This document shows, piece after piece, positions 23,958 to 33,481 of a DNA stretch of 64,000 nucleotides. The translations under genes were made by a program, and so were the position numbers. The DNA lies in contig NZ_SHKW01000002.1 of the NCBI RefSeq assembly GCF_004217555.1, positions 428,592 through 492,591 on the forward strand, written 5' to 3'. Source of the DNA: Edaphobacter modestus. Lineage in GTDB: Bacteria > Acidobacteriota > Terriglobia > Terriglobales > Acidobacteriaceae. Every line of letters begins with the position of its first letter. Positions within the stretch are counted from its first letter, which is position 1. The notes beneath the pieces are model-generated. The model made no database searches. It was not told the origin of the DNA and worked only from the letters and a program-made list of their open reading frames with translations.

Positions 23958-24243
23958 TTGGAGAGAGACTCGACCCGGCGAGTCTGTGCAAGACAAACGG
24001 GATTACGCGAGATCCTATGCACACACTATGCAGCGAATAGAGAAAATCACGGGAGCACCCTTCCGAGTGAAGTGCTCGCGCCCGACGTAATCGCCAGTTT
24101 GATCCGAATGAGCGGCGGGAACTTCCGACTACTGACCCGCCTCTGACTCAGATCGAACGCATCTTGAAGGTCAATCAGCTCGATAAGGTCTCAAAGGAGA
24201 TTGTCGCGGCCGCACGAGACAGCCTGGTCATCGGACAGGTCTG
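23958..24243 (+). pseudogene. TniB/ExeA-like AAA+ transposition ATPase, C-terminal remnant
   Basis: One frame gives LPSEVLAPDVIASLIRM, SGGNFRLLTRL; after a one-base shift at about 24143 it continues LTQIERILKVNQLDKV, SKEIVAAARDSLVIGQ and a stop. This is the recognisable C-terminus of IS-associated AAA ATPases. The N-terminal Walker motifs are gone. Confidence 0.6.
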
Positions 24244-24257
24244 ACCTGCGCAAAGTT

Positions 24258-24540
24258 CCCGCTTACGCCAGATAGCGCTCAAATAATTACGCCACATTAC
24301 GCTCCAAGCTACGCACGAGGCAGACGCGCCGGCTGCTGACCGCGGTGATGGTGGCGGCGGAGCGCTGATCCACAAGGCTCGTGGCCGCACCTCGAACAAC
24401 CGGCTTATTCCTGGCATACGCGAGTATGTGATCGAACTGGTTCGGTCGCGCTATTCCGATTTCGGCCCGAGCCTGGCAGCGGAGGTTCTGTTCCATGAAC
24501 AGCCAGAATTGGGTTCCCTGATCAATCGAGTGCCGAACGC
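24258..24540 (+). pseudogene. ISNCY-type transposase, N-terminal remnant
   Basis: A frame reads ALIHKARGRTSNNRLIPGI, REYVIELVRSRYSDFGPSLA, AEVLFHEQPEL, which matches the linker after the helix-turn-helix of ISNCY transposases. The DNA-binding start is frameshifted and the catalytic part absent. Confidence 0.55.
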
Positions 24541-24636
24541 TGTGAGCTCGACTTTAGACGGAATGCCGTCAAATCCCACAACGCGAACCCCAGACGGTTC
24601 GAGGTCTCGATGTCAATTTTAGCTGTTATAGCGTGA

Positions 24637-26160
24637 CTACGAAATTCTAACCGATCGTGGAACTGCGGCTTGCGGTGAGTTGAATCGAGGTAGCTCGATG
24701 CGAACACATGTCCCTCCTCCTTCTCGTCGAATAGCTTCTAGCGCGCCCCCTTGCGCCGCGATGATGGAACGACTGATTGCCAGGGTCACGACTGTTCCCC
24801 GTGATTCATCCGCGACGACCGCTTCAAGCATATGCTCTACACTTGTGACACAACCACCGTTGTTCTCGACTTCGAGGCTCACGTGATCGTCGGTGAAGTC
24901 GGTTCTCAGCGTTAGCTTCTTCGGTTCCTCGAATCGACACGTGGCTTCGCAGGCGTCCTCCAGCAAATTGAACAGCACCTGCTGAATCTGGGCTGCATCT
25001 GCGAAGGCGACCGGCAGGTCCGGCTTCAGTTCGCAATCGACTGCGACTCCCTTGTCACGAACGTCTAGGGCCTGAAGGCTTATCACCTGCTCAATCAAAG
25101 TATTTAGGTCGATTGCCCGTGGATTGGGACGACGATCGAAGAATTGGCGCATCTCGTGAACGATATTGCCAACAGACATTCCATCTCGAACCACCCCTTT
25201 GAGTGCGGCATTTGCCTGTGAGATGTTGAGGTTGTCAGAGGAAAGCCAATTGAGCGCTGCTCGCGTGTTGGCTACGACAGCCGCTAATGGCTGCACAATC
25301 CTGTCAGAGAGGGACGCAGAGAGTTCAGCAATTGCTGCGGACTGTGTAGCACGACCGATTCGCTCCCGCGCTGCGTCGAGAGCCTCGCGTGCTCGTTTCT
25401 TGTCATCGATATCGATGTTCACGCCAACCCAATATTTGACTTTGCCATCCGAATCCTTGAGAGGCTCCGCTCGCGTAAGAAACCAACGGTATTTGCCATC
25501 GGCTCCCAATACGCGGAACTGGTCGTTTCGCGGGCGCCCCGTTTGAATTTGTTCTGCCCAATTCCTGCTCGAGGTGGGCCGGTCCTCAGGATGCAGGAAG
25601 ACCAAATGGGCGTTCCATGGTGCTTCGAAATCTGCAGCAAACCGAAGCGGGTGATCTGATGGAAGGCCCAGGTAATCCGCCGTAGCCCCGTTGACGAACG
25701 ACAGAGCCCCCGACGCACGGGCGTACCAGGCTTGAGCTGGAAGAGAGTTAAGGGTTATTTGAAGATTCGCCTCGACAGGCGGAAGCGCGTTGCGCGATGG
25801 TATTGAGACGATGGCGGTGAAGAGCCACACTTCTGAGCCGTCGGGGGCTATATGTCCCGTTCCGACCGCATCCACCGCACTTCTTCGTGCAGAATCCCTG
25901 GCACGGAAAAAGAAACGAGCGCGATAGGGCTGATGATGAATCCGCGCTTCCTGCCATAGAGTGGAAGACATTTGTCTGTCTTCTTCCGCTACAAGTTCGA
26001 GCCAATTCAAGTCCCCGAGCTGAGCCTCGCTCAGGGCAGTGATTTCTCTCAACTCTTGATTGGCGTAGACACACCGGCCGTCGGAATCTGCCAACCAAGT
26101 GGGATTCGGAGAGTACTCAAGGAAGGCACCCAGAACAGTTGTATCCATCATTTCCGCCAC
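24637..26160 (-). CDS. PAS-domain histidine-kinase-like protein with degenerate catalytic residues
   Basis: 507 residues: PAS 1 (about 8-125), PAS 2 (about 132-255), then a HisKA/HATPase-like part (270-495). Where intact relatives have SIAHELNQPL, this protein has SLSDRIVQPL, so the phospho-accepting His is Asp286. The N-box NLVTNA is NLLEDA (Asp402), the G1 box DNGHG is ENNGG, and the glycine-rich G2 box is GTVVTLAISR. It therefore should not autophosphorylate or bind ATP normally. The frame is long and clean, so it is conserved as a protein, perhaps as a scaffold or PAS sensor. It is divergent from the CNB-flavoprotein gene with about 350 bases between. Confidence 0.85.
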   Translation of the reverse strand: MAEMMDTTVLGAFLEYSPNPTWLADSDGRCVYANQELREITALSEAQLGDLNWLELVAEEDRQMSSTLWQEARIHHQPYRARFFFRARDSARRSAVDAVGTGHIAPDGSEVWLFTAIVSIPSRNALPPVEANLQITLNSLPAQAWYARASGALSFVNGATADYLGLPSDHPLRFAADFEAPWNAHLVFLHPEDRPTSSRNWAEQIQTGRPRNDQFRVLGADGKYRWFLTRAEPLKDSDGKVKYWVGVNIDIDDKKRAREALDAARERIGRATQSAAIAELSASLSDRIVQPLAAVVANTRAALNWLSSDNLNISQANAALKGVVRDGMSVGNIVHEMRQFFDRRPNPRAIDLNTLIEQVISLQALDVRDKGVAVDCELKPDLPVAFADAAQIQQVLFNLLEDACEATCRFEEPKKLTLRTDFTDDHVSLEVENNGGCVTSVEHMLEAVVADESRGTVVTLAISRSIIAAQGGALEAIRREGGGTCVRIELPRFNSPQAAVPRSVRIS

Positions 26161-26506
26161 GCGTCGGGTTAATCCACAGGAAGAATCTCACGCCAAGAGT
26201 CGCCAAGGTGGTTTCCGTTTGTATTTCCGACTCGTTGAGCGTACTACGGAGAGAACATAAGGGGCATTCCATGTTTATGGTAGCGGGCGGATTTCTACGT
26301 TGAGCACGCCGACAATCCACATAAAGATGTAATGGCATGGTTTGGAGCCTTTGGATATCGTATGGTTGCGGGCGACGCAATCCCATATAGGCATCACTGA
26401 TGCAGTCGAATTTGCATGCATGTCTCTGTACTTCACAGACCCGGCGCCCAGCTGGTCGAAATCTTTGAATCTCCTCGCGCACGCGAGGGGTAAGGAAGCG
26501 GATACG

Positions 26507-28138
26507 ATGCGTGACAATCCCAATTTGACTCCAGAGCAGATAGACCGCATTCGGTCCGTCGCCCAGCTTCGGTCGGTACAAGCCGGTGAAGTTCTTTATG
26601 AACCCTCGCAACCGGATGTGCCTCTGTTCATCGTGCTGGAAGGTAACGTCTCGATTAGCAGGACCGGCGAGGACGACAAGATTCTCGCGGTTCGTGAAGC
26701 AAACCAGTTCACCGGCGAGATGTCCGTCATTTCCGGAAAGCGATCGCTGCTCAAGGCTCGCGTTACTGGGGACGGCAGCGTTCTGGAACTCCGTCGGGAT
26801 AAGGTACTTTCTCTGATGGCTAAAGACACCGAGTTGGGCGAGATCTTCATGGAGGCCTTCGTCGCCCGGCGCCTATTGATGATCCAATTAGGCGAGGGAA
26901 ATGTCGTCCTCTTCGGGACCAAGAGTTCCGCCCGCACCCTCGCGCTGAGGGAGTTCCTTACGCGGAATGCACACCCATTTAACTATGTAGACATCGATTC
27001 AGACTCCTTCGCCGGCGAATTGATGGAAAAGCTTGCGGTTCGGAACAGCGAAATACCAGTTGTGTATTGCAACAACCGCTATGTCCTGCGAAACCCCTCG
27101 ATCGCTGAGCTAGCGCAATGTCTTGACCTGAACATCAATACGGACAAGAGCGTGCGCGACGTTGTCGTTATCGGTGCCGGCCCGGCGGGACTCGCGGCAG
27201 CTGTCTATGCAGCGTCTGAAGGGTTAAGAACGCTTGTTATTGAAAAGTCGGCACCTGGTGGCCAGGCGGGTTCAAGCTCCAGGATCGAAAACTATCTCGG
27301 TTTTCCCACGGGAGTCTCAGGACAAGAGCTCGCAAACAGATCCATCGCGCAGGCCCAGAAATTCGGTGCGCAGATCATGGTCGCTCAGTCGGTAGTCCAC
27401 ATCGATACGAGCCGCCAGCCATACAAGGTCATTCTTGAATCTGGGCTCAAGTTCAACGCGCGCGCCGTAGTGATCGCCACCGGAGCGCAGTATGCGCGAC
27501 TTCCCATTGAAGATGCAGATGCGTTCACAGGCAGGGGTATCTATTACAACGCGACGCATATGGAGGCACAGCTGTGCGACTCCGAAGAAGTCATTGTGGT
27601 GGGAGGAGGCAACTCAGCCGGCCAGGCCGCGGTTTTTCTTGCCCAGTCGTCGGCGAAGGTGCATCTCTTCGTGCGTTCTCAGAAGCTTTCCGATTCCATG
27701 TCTCAATATTTGATTGGACGCATTGAGGCGCACCCCAGGATAGATATTCACTATCGGACGCGAATCACAGGTCTTAGCGGCGCCGGTCACCTCGAACATG
27801 TCGAATGGCGAGACGATGCGCTCGGAGAAACCAAATCCGGTCCCATTCGCCACGTTTTTGTGATGGCCGGAGCAGCACCACGGACAGAATGGCTTGAGGA
27901 TTCCCTTGTGCTGGACAACAGGGGATTCATCACCACCGGCCCCGATCTTGCTGCGTTCGCGGGTGGGGATCAATGGCCGCTAAAACGGCCTCCACTCATG
28001 CTCGAAACGAGCGTTCCAGGGATCTTTGCGGTTGGCGACACGCGGGCAGGAAGTGTGAAACGGGTTGCCTCCGCAGTCGGTGAAGGTTCAATGGCAGTAC
28101 ACCTCGTGCATCGATATCTTGCCGAGTGCGGAGATTAA
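26507..28138 (+). CDS. Cyclic-nucleotide-binding-domain / thioredoxin-reductase-like flavoprotein
   Basis: 543 residues from ATG 26507 (AAGGAAG eight bases upstream); an upstream frame to 26342 lacks a site. Residues about 10-125 are a cNMP-binding (Crp-like) beta-roll, 132-210 a thioredoxin/glutaredoxin-like fold without CxxC, and 217-543 a class II pyridine nucleotide-disulfide oxidoreductase with GAGPAG (223-228), a second VVGGGNSAG and a C-terminal PGIFAVGDTR. The redox CATC of true thioredoxin reductases is replaced by NATH in GRGIYYNATHMEAQLC, so it cannot reduce thioredoxin by the usual route. It is probably a flavin-dependent NAD(P)H oxidoreductase controlled by nucleotide binding; electron acceptor unknown. 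Confidence 0.88.
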   Translation: MRDNPNLTPEQIDRIRSVAQLRSVQAGEVLYEPSQPDVPLFIVLEGNVSISRTGEDDKILAVREANQFTGEMSVISGKRSLLKARVTGDGSVLELRRDKVLSLMAKDTELGEIFMEAFVARRLLMIQLGEGNVVLFGTKSSARTLALREFLTRNAHPFNYVDIDSDSFAGELMEKLAVRNSEIPVVYCNNRYVLRNPSIAELAQCLDLNINTDKSVRDVVVIGAGPAGLAAAVYAASEGLRTLVIEKSAPGGQAGSSSRIENYLGFPTGVSGQELANRSIAQAQKFGAQIMVAQSVVHIDTSRQPYKVILESGLKFNARAVVIATGAQYARLPIEDADAFTGRGIYYNATHMEAQLCDSEEVIVVGGGNSAGQAAVFLAQSSAKVHLFVRSQKLSDSMSQYLIGRIEAHPRIDIHYRTRITGLSGAGHLEHVEWRDDALGETKSGPIRHVFVMAGAAPRTEWLEDSLVLDNRGFITTGPDLAAFAGGDQWPLKRPPLMLETSVPGIFAVGDTRAGSVKRVASAVGEGSMAVHLVHRYLAECGD

Positions 28139-28148
28139 ATCACCGGAC

Positions 28149-28238
28149 ATGTTCAAGCGCGGCGCGTTGATGCCCGCGATGCAGCTTACGGATGAGCAGT
28201 TTGATCGAGTCACTGCCTATCTCGAAACCCTGAAGTGA
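28149..28238 (+). pseudogene. Cytochrome c C-terminal remnant
   Basis: About 30 residues reading RGALMPAMQLTDEQFDRV, TAYLETLK, stop at 28236-28238. The MPA heme-ligand Met loop followed by LTDEQ...VTAYLETL is the usual end of small class I c-type cytochromes. The CxxCH part is absent. Confidence 0.55.
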
Positions 28239-28315
28239 CGACGAGCCGGGGTGCATAGCCGCCGGCCTTTGTGGGATCTGAAGCACCCAGACGATCCAGA
28301 TTGGGAGTACGAGTC

Positions 28316-29875
28316 ATGAGTTCTATGCCCGTCAGTCGTCCAGGGCGTACTGTCGAGTGGAGGTTTCGGCACCTTCCGGTGCTGATCCTGATGCTCTGTC
28401 TTCGTCAGACTGGTGCGGGGCAATGTAGCGGCATCGCTTCAACACCGCAGGCAGCCGCCGATTGCGCCGCCTATGCTGTTCCCCTGGGCAAAGTCGTACC
28501 GCTGGACTCCATGCATTCGTATTCGCTGGCCGAGTTGATTGATCTGGCCGAACGCAACAACCCAAGCACACGGGTTGCGTGGGAGCGGACATGGCAGCGA
28601 GCCGATGAGCTCGGCATCGCCAAGAGCTCGTACTATCCTTTGCTGGCCGGTGCAGCGGTATTTGGCGATCAGCGGGGCATCACTCCATTTCCAAAGCCGA
28701 TCGCTCCACGTGGCTATGTGATGGTCGAGGTTCCAAGCGTCATTCCACAGGTTTCGCTGGAGTATCTGCTGTTCGACTTTGGCAGACGCGGGGCCGAGGT
28801 GGATGCCGCGACGGCGGAGAAGCTGGCCGCCGGGGCGAACTTCATCCAGGCCAATCAAACGGTGGCTTTTCGCGTCGCCAGTGCTTTTTACCAGTTGCTG
28901 ACGCAGCAGGAGCGGCTGGCCGCTGCGGAGGCGACGTTGAAGACCGCGCAGACGACTGCCGATGCCGCTGAGTTTCAGTTACGCAACGGTAGGGCTACGC
29001 TGCCCGACGTTCTCAACGCTCGTGCGGAGGCATCGCAGGCCGCCTTCGACCGCGAGTCGGCCGATGGCGATGAGAAGGTTGCGCGCGTCGCTCTTACTGA
29101 GGCTGTTGGCGTCGAGCCATCGCCCAACGTCGTTATTGACGCGGCGAACTCCGCTCCTATGCCGTCTGAGCTGGCGGCTTCGATCGATGTGTTGATCGAC
29201 CGGGCGATCGCCGACCGCCCGGACCTTGCGGCGCAGGCGGCTCAGATCCGCGCCGCGGATGATGCGATCCGCGCTGCTCGTTCCGATTACTGGCCGCAGA
29301 TCGTGTTGCAGGGCTCGGCGGCGCAGACCTCGATCTGGCCGACGGCGGACTACGGCCAACTGGGCTACGCGAGTCAGCCGACATGGGCTACGGCGCTCTC
29401 CGTCCGGTGGAAGCTCTTTGACGGAGGCGAACGGAAGAATGAGGTCGCCAGAGCCGAATCGAAGAAGCGCGAGGCTCAGGAAACGATGCGTGAGAAGCGC
29501 GACCAGGCTACGCGCGAGGTCTGGACGGCCTATATTGGTTTTCGAACAGCCCTTCGCAAGCAGCAGGCCGCGGTCGCTCTGCTGGACTCGGCGACGGCGT
29601 CCTACTCTTCCTCGCTGGATGCGTATCGGTACGGCGTGAAGAACCTGATCGACGTAGTGACAGCCGAACGGCAGCTGGCGCAGGCACGGCTTTCGAGCGT
29701 TTCGGCGCGATCGCAGCTTTTTCTTGAGGCGGTCAATCTTGAGTTTGTTACCGGCAACCTTCTACGGACGGGCCCGCGGGCGACGACGAACTCGCCTTCG
29801 GCGCCTGCGATTCCGGCTCCATCTCCCGCACCTCCACCTTCTTCGAATCCACCTCAGGACGACCGGCAGCGATGA
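28316..29875 (+). CDS. TolC/OEP-family outer membrane efflux channel (MdtP-like), copy 2
   Basis: 519 residues from ATG 28316 (GGGAG eight bases upstream). A signal peptide (about 20-35) precedes a region with SYSLAELIDLAERNNPSTRVAWER and LRNGRATLPDVLNARAEASQAA; the second OEP repeat has RPDLAAQAAQIRAADDAIRAA and the end YRYGVKNLIDVVTAERQLAQARL. A Pro/Ser-rich tail closes the protein. It is a distant paralogue of the channel at 3964 with higher G+C at third codon positions. Its stop overlaps the next start (ATGA). Same operon order as copy 1: channel, YtcA, HlyD, FUSC. Confidence 0.9.
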   Translation: MSSMPVSRPGRTVEWRFRHLPVLILMLCLRQTGAGQCSGIASTPQAAADCAAYAVPLGKVVPLDSMHSYSLAELIDLAERNNPSTRVAWERTWQRADELGIAKSSYYPLLAGAAVFGDQRGITPFPKPIAPRGYVMVEVPSVIPQVSLEYLLFDFGRRGAEVDAATAEKLAAGANFIQANQTVAFRVASAFYQLLTQQERLAAAEATLKTAQTTADAAEFQLRNGRATLPDVLNARAEASQAAFDRESADGDEKVARVALTEAVGVEPSPNVVIDAANSAPMPSELAASIDVLIDRAIADRPDLAAQAAQIRAADDAIRAARSDYWPQIVLQGSAAQTSIWPTADYGQLGYASQPTWATALSVRWKLFDGGERKNEVARAESKKREAQETMREKRDQATREVWTAYIGFRTALRKQQAAVALLDSATASYSSSLDAYRYGVKNLIDVVTAERQLAQARLSSVSARSQLFLEAVNLEFVTGNLLRTGPRATTNSPSAPAIPAPSPAPPPSSNPPQDDRQR

Positions 29876-30135
29876 ACAGAACAGCAGTAAACTCTCTCGG
29901 CATCGGCGTCTGCCTCTTGTGCATCGGTTGCGGACGCGCGCCGGCGATCGATGTCATCGGCTCGTTTTTTCCAGTCTGGATGGTCTGCCTTATCATCTCG
30001 ATCGTGCTTGCGTCGCTGCTGCGGGTGTTCCTCCTGCGACGCCAGCTTGAGCCGGTGGTTGAACCGGCCGCACTTTTCTATCCTTCCGTCGTTCTTCTTC
30101 TCAGCTGTTTGTTGTGGCTGATCTTCTTCCGCTAA
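29872..30135 (+). CDS. YtcA-like small inner-membrane lipoprotein, copy 2
   Basis: 87 residues: lipobox CIGC with Cys20, then RAPAIDVIGSFFPVWMV, closely resembling QAPAVDVMGSLFPAWLL of copy 1, and two hydrophobic segments. It begins within the TolC-like stop codon and is followed ten bases later by the HlyD gene with AAGGAG. The conserved position in both operons supports a role in the pump. Confidence 0.78.
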   Translation: MNRTAVNSLGIGVCLLCIGCGRAPAIDVIGSFFPVWMVCLIISIVLASLLRVFLLRRQLEPVVEPAALFYPSVVLLLSCLLWLIFFR

Positions 30136-30145
30136 GGAGCTTCCT

Positions 30146-31345
30146 ATGGAAACCGCTACGGAGACCGCGAATCGCAGACGAACCGGGCGCCGGGTCGTTC
30201 TCGGCGTAGTGATCGCAGCCGCGATCGCTCTGCTGTTGGTCGCTTATGAGGTGAACCGCTCACCTCGCACCGACGACGCCAGTGTGTGGGCGAACTACAT
30301 CGAGATTGCTCCGGAGGTCAGCGGCCGCCTGGTGGAGCTTCCGGTCAAGGACAACGCTTACGTGAAGAAGGGCGACCTTCTCTTCGTGATCGATCCCCGG
30401 CCCTACGAGTACGCTCTCTCGCAGGCGCTCTCTGACCAGCAGGCGCTTGAGGAGCAGATCATCGATCTGGGGCGGCGCATTGCCGCGCAAAATAGTGCCG
30501 TCCAGGCTGCGGGCGCCGCGGTGTCGACATCGAAGACCAATATCCGGACTGCGAGCAGCAATATCGAAGGAGCCCGCGCGGCCGTTACTCGCGCCAAGGC
30601 AGCGGCGGCCGCAGCCGAGGCGAAATTGAAGTTCGATACGAATGACCTGCATCGCATCGAGCCGCTGCTTCAGAAACAGTACGTTACTGCGGAGCAGGTC
30701 GATCAAGCCAATACCGCGGTGCGCGTCTCGCAGGGGAACTATGACGCAGCCCAGGCCGCGCTGGCGCAGGCGCAGGCGCAGCTGGACGAGTCTATGCTGC
30801 ACCAAGAGGTGGCGGGCTCGCAGGCCGCTGAGTCCCAGGCGAAGCTCAGCCAGAGCATCCATGCTATCGACCGGATCGAGACGTTGGAGTCGCAGCGCCC
30901 TGCAAAGGCGGCGAAGGTGGACAGTGCGCGTCTCGATCTCGAGTGGACTCGCGTCGTCGCACCCTTCGATGCCTACGTCACGAGCATGAATATCTCTGTC
31001 GGAGCTTACGCCCACCCGGGCACGCAGATGTTCACGCTGATCGACACCCGCAAGTGGTATGTCATCGCGAACTACCGCGAGTCCAAGCTCAAGAGGATTC
31101 CCATCGGCGCGCCTGCTGACGTGTACCTGATGGGCCATCCCGACCGCCGCTTTAAGGGCAGGGTCGAGAGCGTAGGATTCGGCGTGCTTCCTGAAGATGG
31201 CAAGCTGGCCAATGGTCTTCCCAATATTGAGCGCACGTTGAACTGGGTGCATCTCTCGGCGCGCTTCCCGGTCCGTGTGCTCATCGAAGACCCTGATCCG
31301 AACCTCTTCCGTATCGGCGAGACCGCCGTGACTGTCGTGAGGTAG
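30146..31345 (+). CDS. HlyD-family periplasmic adaptor (MdtN/EmrA-like), copy 2
   Basis: 399 residues. One N-terminal membrane helix (about 14-34), SPRTDDASVWANYIEIAPEV, a lipoyl half VKDNAYVKKGDLLFVIDPRPYEYAL, an Ala/Gln-rich coiled-coil hairpin (about 85-235), VVAPFDAYVTSMNISVGAYAH and a final RIGETAVTVVR. The layout is the same as copy 1 with a clearly different coiled coil. AAGGAG lies seven bases before ATG 30146. The adaptor and FUSC genes are nearly contiguous. Confidence 0.9.
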   Translation: METATETANRRRTGRRVVLGVVIAAAIALLLVAYEVNRSPRTDDASVWANYIEIAPEVSGRLVELPVKDNAYVKKGDLLFVIDPRPYEYALSQALSDQQALEEQIIDLGRRIAAQNSAVQAAGAAVSTSKTNIRTASSNIEGARAAVTRAKAAAAAAEAKLKFDTNDLHRIEPLLQKQYVTAEQVDQANTAVRVSQGNYDAAQAALAQAQAQLDESMLHQEVAGSQAAESQAKLSQSIHAIDRIETLESQRPAKAAKVDSARLDLEWTRVVAPFDAYVTSMNISVGAYAHPGTQMFTLIDTRKWYVIANYRESKLKRIPIGAPADVYLMGHPDRRFKGRVESVGFGVLPEDGKLANGLPNIERTLNWVHLSARFPVRVLIEDPDPNLFRIGETAVTVVR

Positions 31346-31350
31346 CGGCC

Positions 31351-33417
31351 GTGGCCACGATCGTCTCTGCGTGGATTGACCGGTTCCAGCAGGATCTCGA
31401 ACCCACGCCCGGTCGCTGGAGTAGTTCGCTGCGCATCGTGCTCGCTTCGGTGATCGCGCTGCTTCTGCTGATGACACTGCGCATGCCCTTCCTCGGGCTA
31501 AGCATGTACTTCGTGTTCCTTGTCGGGCGTGATTCTCCTGCCGTCTCCTTCCGATCGGGCTTATTGTCGCTTCTTGCGCTGGCCGCGTCGGTCGCGGTAG
31601 CGCTGGGAGTGGTTATCGCTACGGATAACGATCCGATGGCGCGAGTGCTCAGCATCGCGATTGTCACGTTTGTGGCGGGGATGTTCATGTTGTCGAGCAC
31701 GCTGCCGGCGCTTGGCTCGACGTTCGGCTTCGTTTACTGCACACTCATCGCAATGTGGGAAACGAGTTACCCGGCCGGTACGCTGGTCAAGCAGATGCTC
31801 TATCTGCTGGGATCCATCTCGATTTCTATTGGCTCTGTGGTTGCAGTGGAATATATCTTCGCGAGCCGGCATCCTGCTGAGGACCTCCAGCGGGAGCGCA
31901 TCACGCGCTACTGCGCACTGGAGGAGATGTTCCGTCTGTATGCCGAGGGAGCGGACTCGGCCCGGATCCGCCAGGCGGTGGCTCGCGTTTCGCGTCTGGC
32001 CGCGATAGGACAGAGCGGTATGCAGCGACTCTACAACACCCTTGTCGAACGCAACCTGGACATAGGCTCGCTTCCGATCGGCACGAGAGTGCGCATTACC
32101 ATGCTGGCGCAGCTGATGGATCTCTCGGCCGCATTTGGGTGGCAGCATGCGTCGGTCTCCGATCCGGATCTCCGGCAGCGCTGTGCGCATATTGCTGAGT
32201 TCTGCCGCTGTATGAGCACCGGTACCGTTCCGCCGGACCGCCGGCAGGAACTGCTGACGGAGCGTCGCGTCGCGGCCTATCCCTCGCTGTTCGAGCGGGT
32301 CGAGGGCATGATGCACTCCATCCTCGATATGCCTGTCGAGGGAGGCGCCGGCACGGAGAAGACGCTGGTGGCGCTTCCTTCAGTGAAGATTCCACTTCTG
32401 GTTCCCGGAGCCATCCGTCAGCCCCAGACTATTGCCTATGCCTTGAAGATCAGCCTCTGCGCAACGGTCTGCTACATCATCTATTGGGCGATCGCGTGGC
32501 CGGGCATCTCGACTGCGGTTACGACCGTCATGATCACCGGGCTCAGCACGAGCGCAGCCACGAAACAAAAGCTCATCTTCCGTGTCGTCGGATCGATCAT
32601 CGGGGGCCTGATTCTCGGGATTAGCGCGACGGCCTTCCTTCTTCCGCACATGGACTCGATCACGTCGCTGGTTGTCCTGGTCGTTGCGGTTGCTCTTCTT
32701 TCTGCGTGGGTGAGTGGAGGGACGCATTTCAACTACATTGGCCTACAGATGGCCTTCTCGTTTTACCTGGTGGTCTTTGAGGGCTTCTCTGCTCCCACGG
32801 AACTCGCGCCTGCCCGCGACCGTCTCATGGGTATCCTGCTCGCGCTTGTCGTGATGGCGTTCGTCTTCGACCAGCTATGGCCCGTGCGCACGGTGACCGG
32901 AATGCGCGCTTCGCTCGCGATCATTCTTCGGGGCGTTGCCCAATTTCTCCGCCTTCCCCAGACCGCCCAGACCGGTGACGAGCTTATTCGTAAAGCAGAC
33001 AGCATTCGCGATCAGATAGGAAAGACGATGGCTGGGATTCGGACGATGAACACGGTCATCGTGTACGAGTTCGGCGTCGACCGGCGTCTGCACCAACATA
33101 CGGGCGAGACGATCCTTCGCGCCGCGCTGACGGTGGTCGCCTTGTTCTGGAATCAGTTCGCGGTTCTGCACAGCGAGGCAGACCGGGACTTTCTGACGGA
33201 GCCCGCGCTTCAGCGATTGCGTACTCTGCTGGCGGATGGCATGGAAACCATGGCGCAAGCAGTGATCCAAAGGACGGACTTCGCCGCGGCTCGCGCAGAG
33301 GAGTTGATCGATCCATCGCTGCTCACCCATCCGCGTTACGGTGAATACGTTCAGCACTCGATCGCCCGCTTCGATGAGCTTCAGAGTATCGTCGCTCAGC
33401 TCAGGACGCAGCCTTAG
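31351..33417 (+). CDS. FUSC-family membrane protein (MdtO/AaeB-like), copy 2
   Basis: 688 residues from GTG 31351, five bases after the adaptor stop. The N-terminal hydrophobic block (about 27-170) begins RIVLASVIALLLLMTLRMPF; a soluble middle is followed by a second block (about 352-505) starting IAYALKISLCATVCYIIYWAIAW and including GISTAVTTVMITGLSTSAATKQK, closely paralleling copy 1 (GISTAVTTCLLTALTTIGASRQK). The C-terminus is helical and soluble. It is slightly shorter than copy 1 and ends the operon. Confidence 0.86.
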   Translation: MATIVSAWIDRFQQDLEPTPGRWSSSLRIVLASVIALLLLMTLRMPFLGLSMYFVFLVGRDSPAVSFRSGLLSLLALAASVAVALGVVIATDNDPMARVLSIAIVTFVAGMFMLSSTLPALGSTFGFVYCTLIAMWETSYPAGTLVKQMLYLLGSISISIGSVVAVEYIFASRHPAEDLQRERITRYCALEEMFRLYAEGADSARIRQAVARVSRLAAIGQSGMQRLYNTLVERNLDIGSLPIGTRVRITMLAQLMDLSAAFGWQHASVSDPDLRQRCAHIAEFCRCMSTGTVPPDRRQELLTERRVAAYPSLFERVEGMMHSILDMPVEGGAGTEKTLVALPSVKIPLLVPGAIRQPQTIAYALKISLCATVCYIIYWAIAWPGISTAVTTVMITGLSTSAATKQKLIFRVVGSIIGGLILGISATAFLLPHMDSITSLVVLVVAVALLSAWVSGGTHFNYIGLQMAFSFYLVVFEGFSAPTELAPARDRLMGILLALVVMAFVFDQLWPVRTVTGMRASLAIILRGVAQFLRLPQTAQTGDELIRKADSIRDQIGKTMAGIRTMNTVIVYEFGVDRRLHQHTGETILRAALTVVALFWNQFAVLHSEADRDFLTEPALQRLRTLLADGMETMAQAVIQRTDFAAARAEELIDPSLLTHPRYGEYVQHSIARFDELQSIVAQLRTQP

Positions 33418-33481
33418 CTCCTGGCTTGAGGCAAGGCGCTTCCAGCAAAGGCAGTGCTCCATGAGTGTCGCTTTTCCTTTA

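Noticed and set aside
30260..31477. 405-residue minus-strand frame opposite the second HlyD gene
   Set aside because: G+C-rich shadow; the HlyD reading is unambiguous.
28316..33417. Second efflux operon as a recent tandem duplication of the first
   Set aside because: Same order but strongly diverged proteins and different third-position composition.
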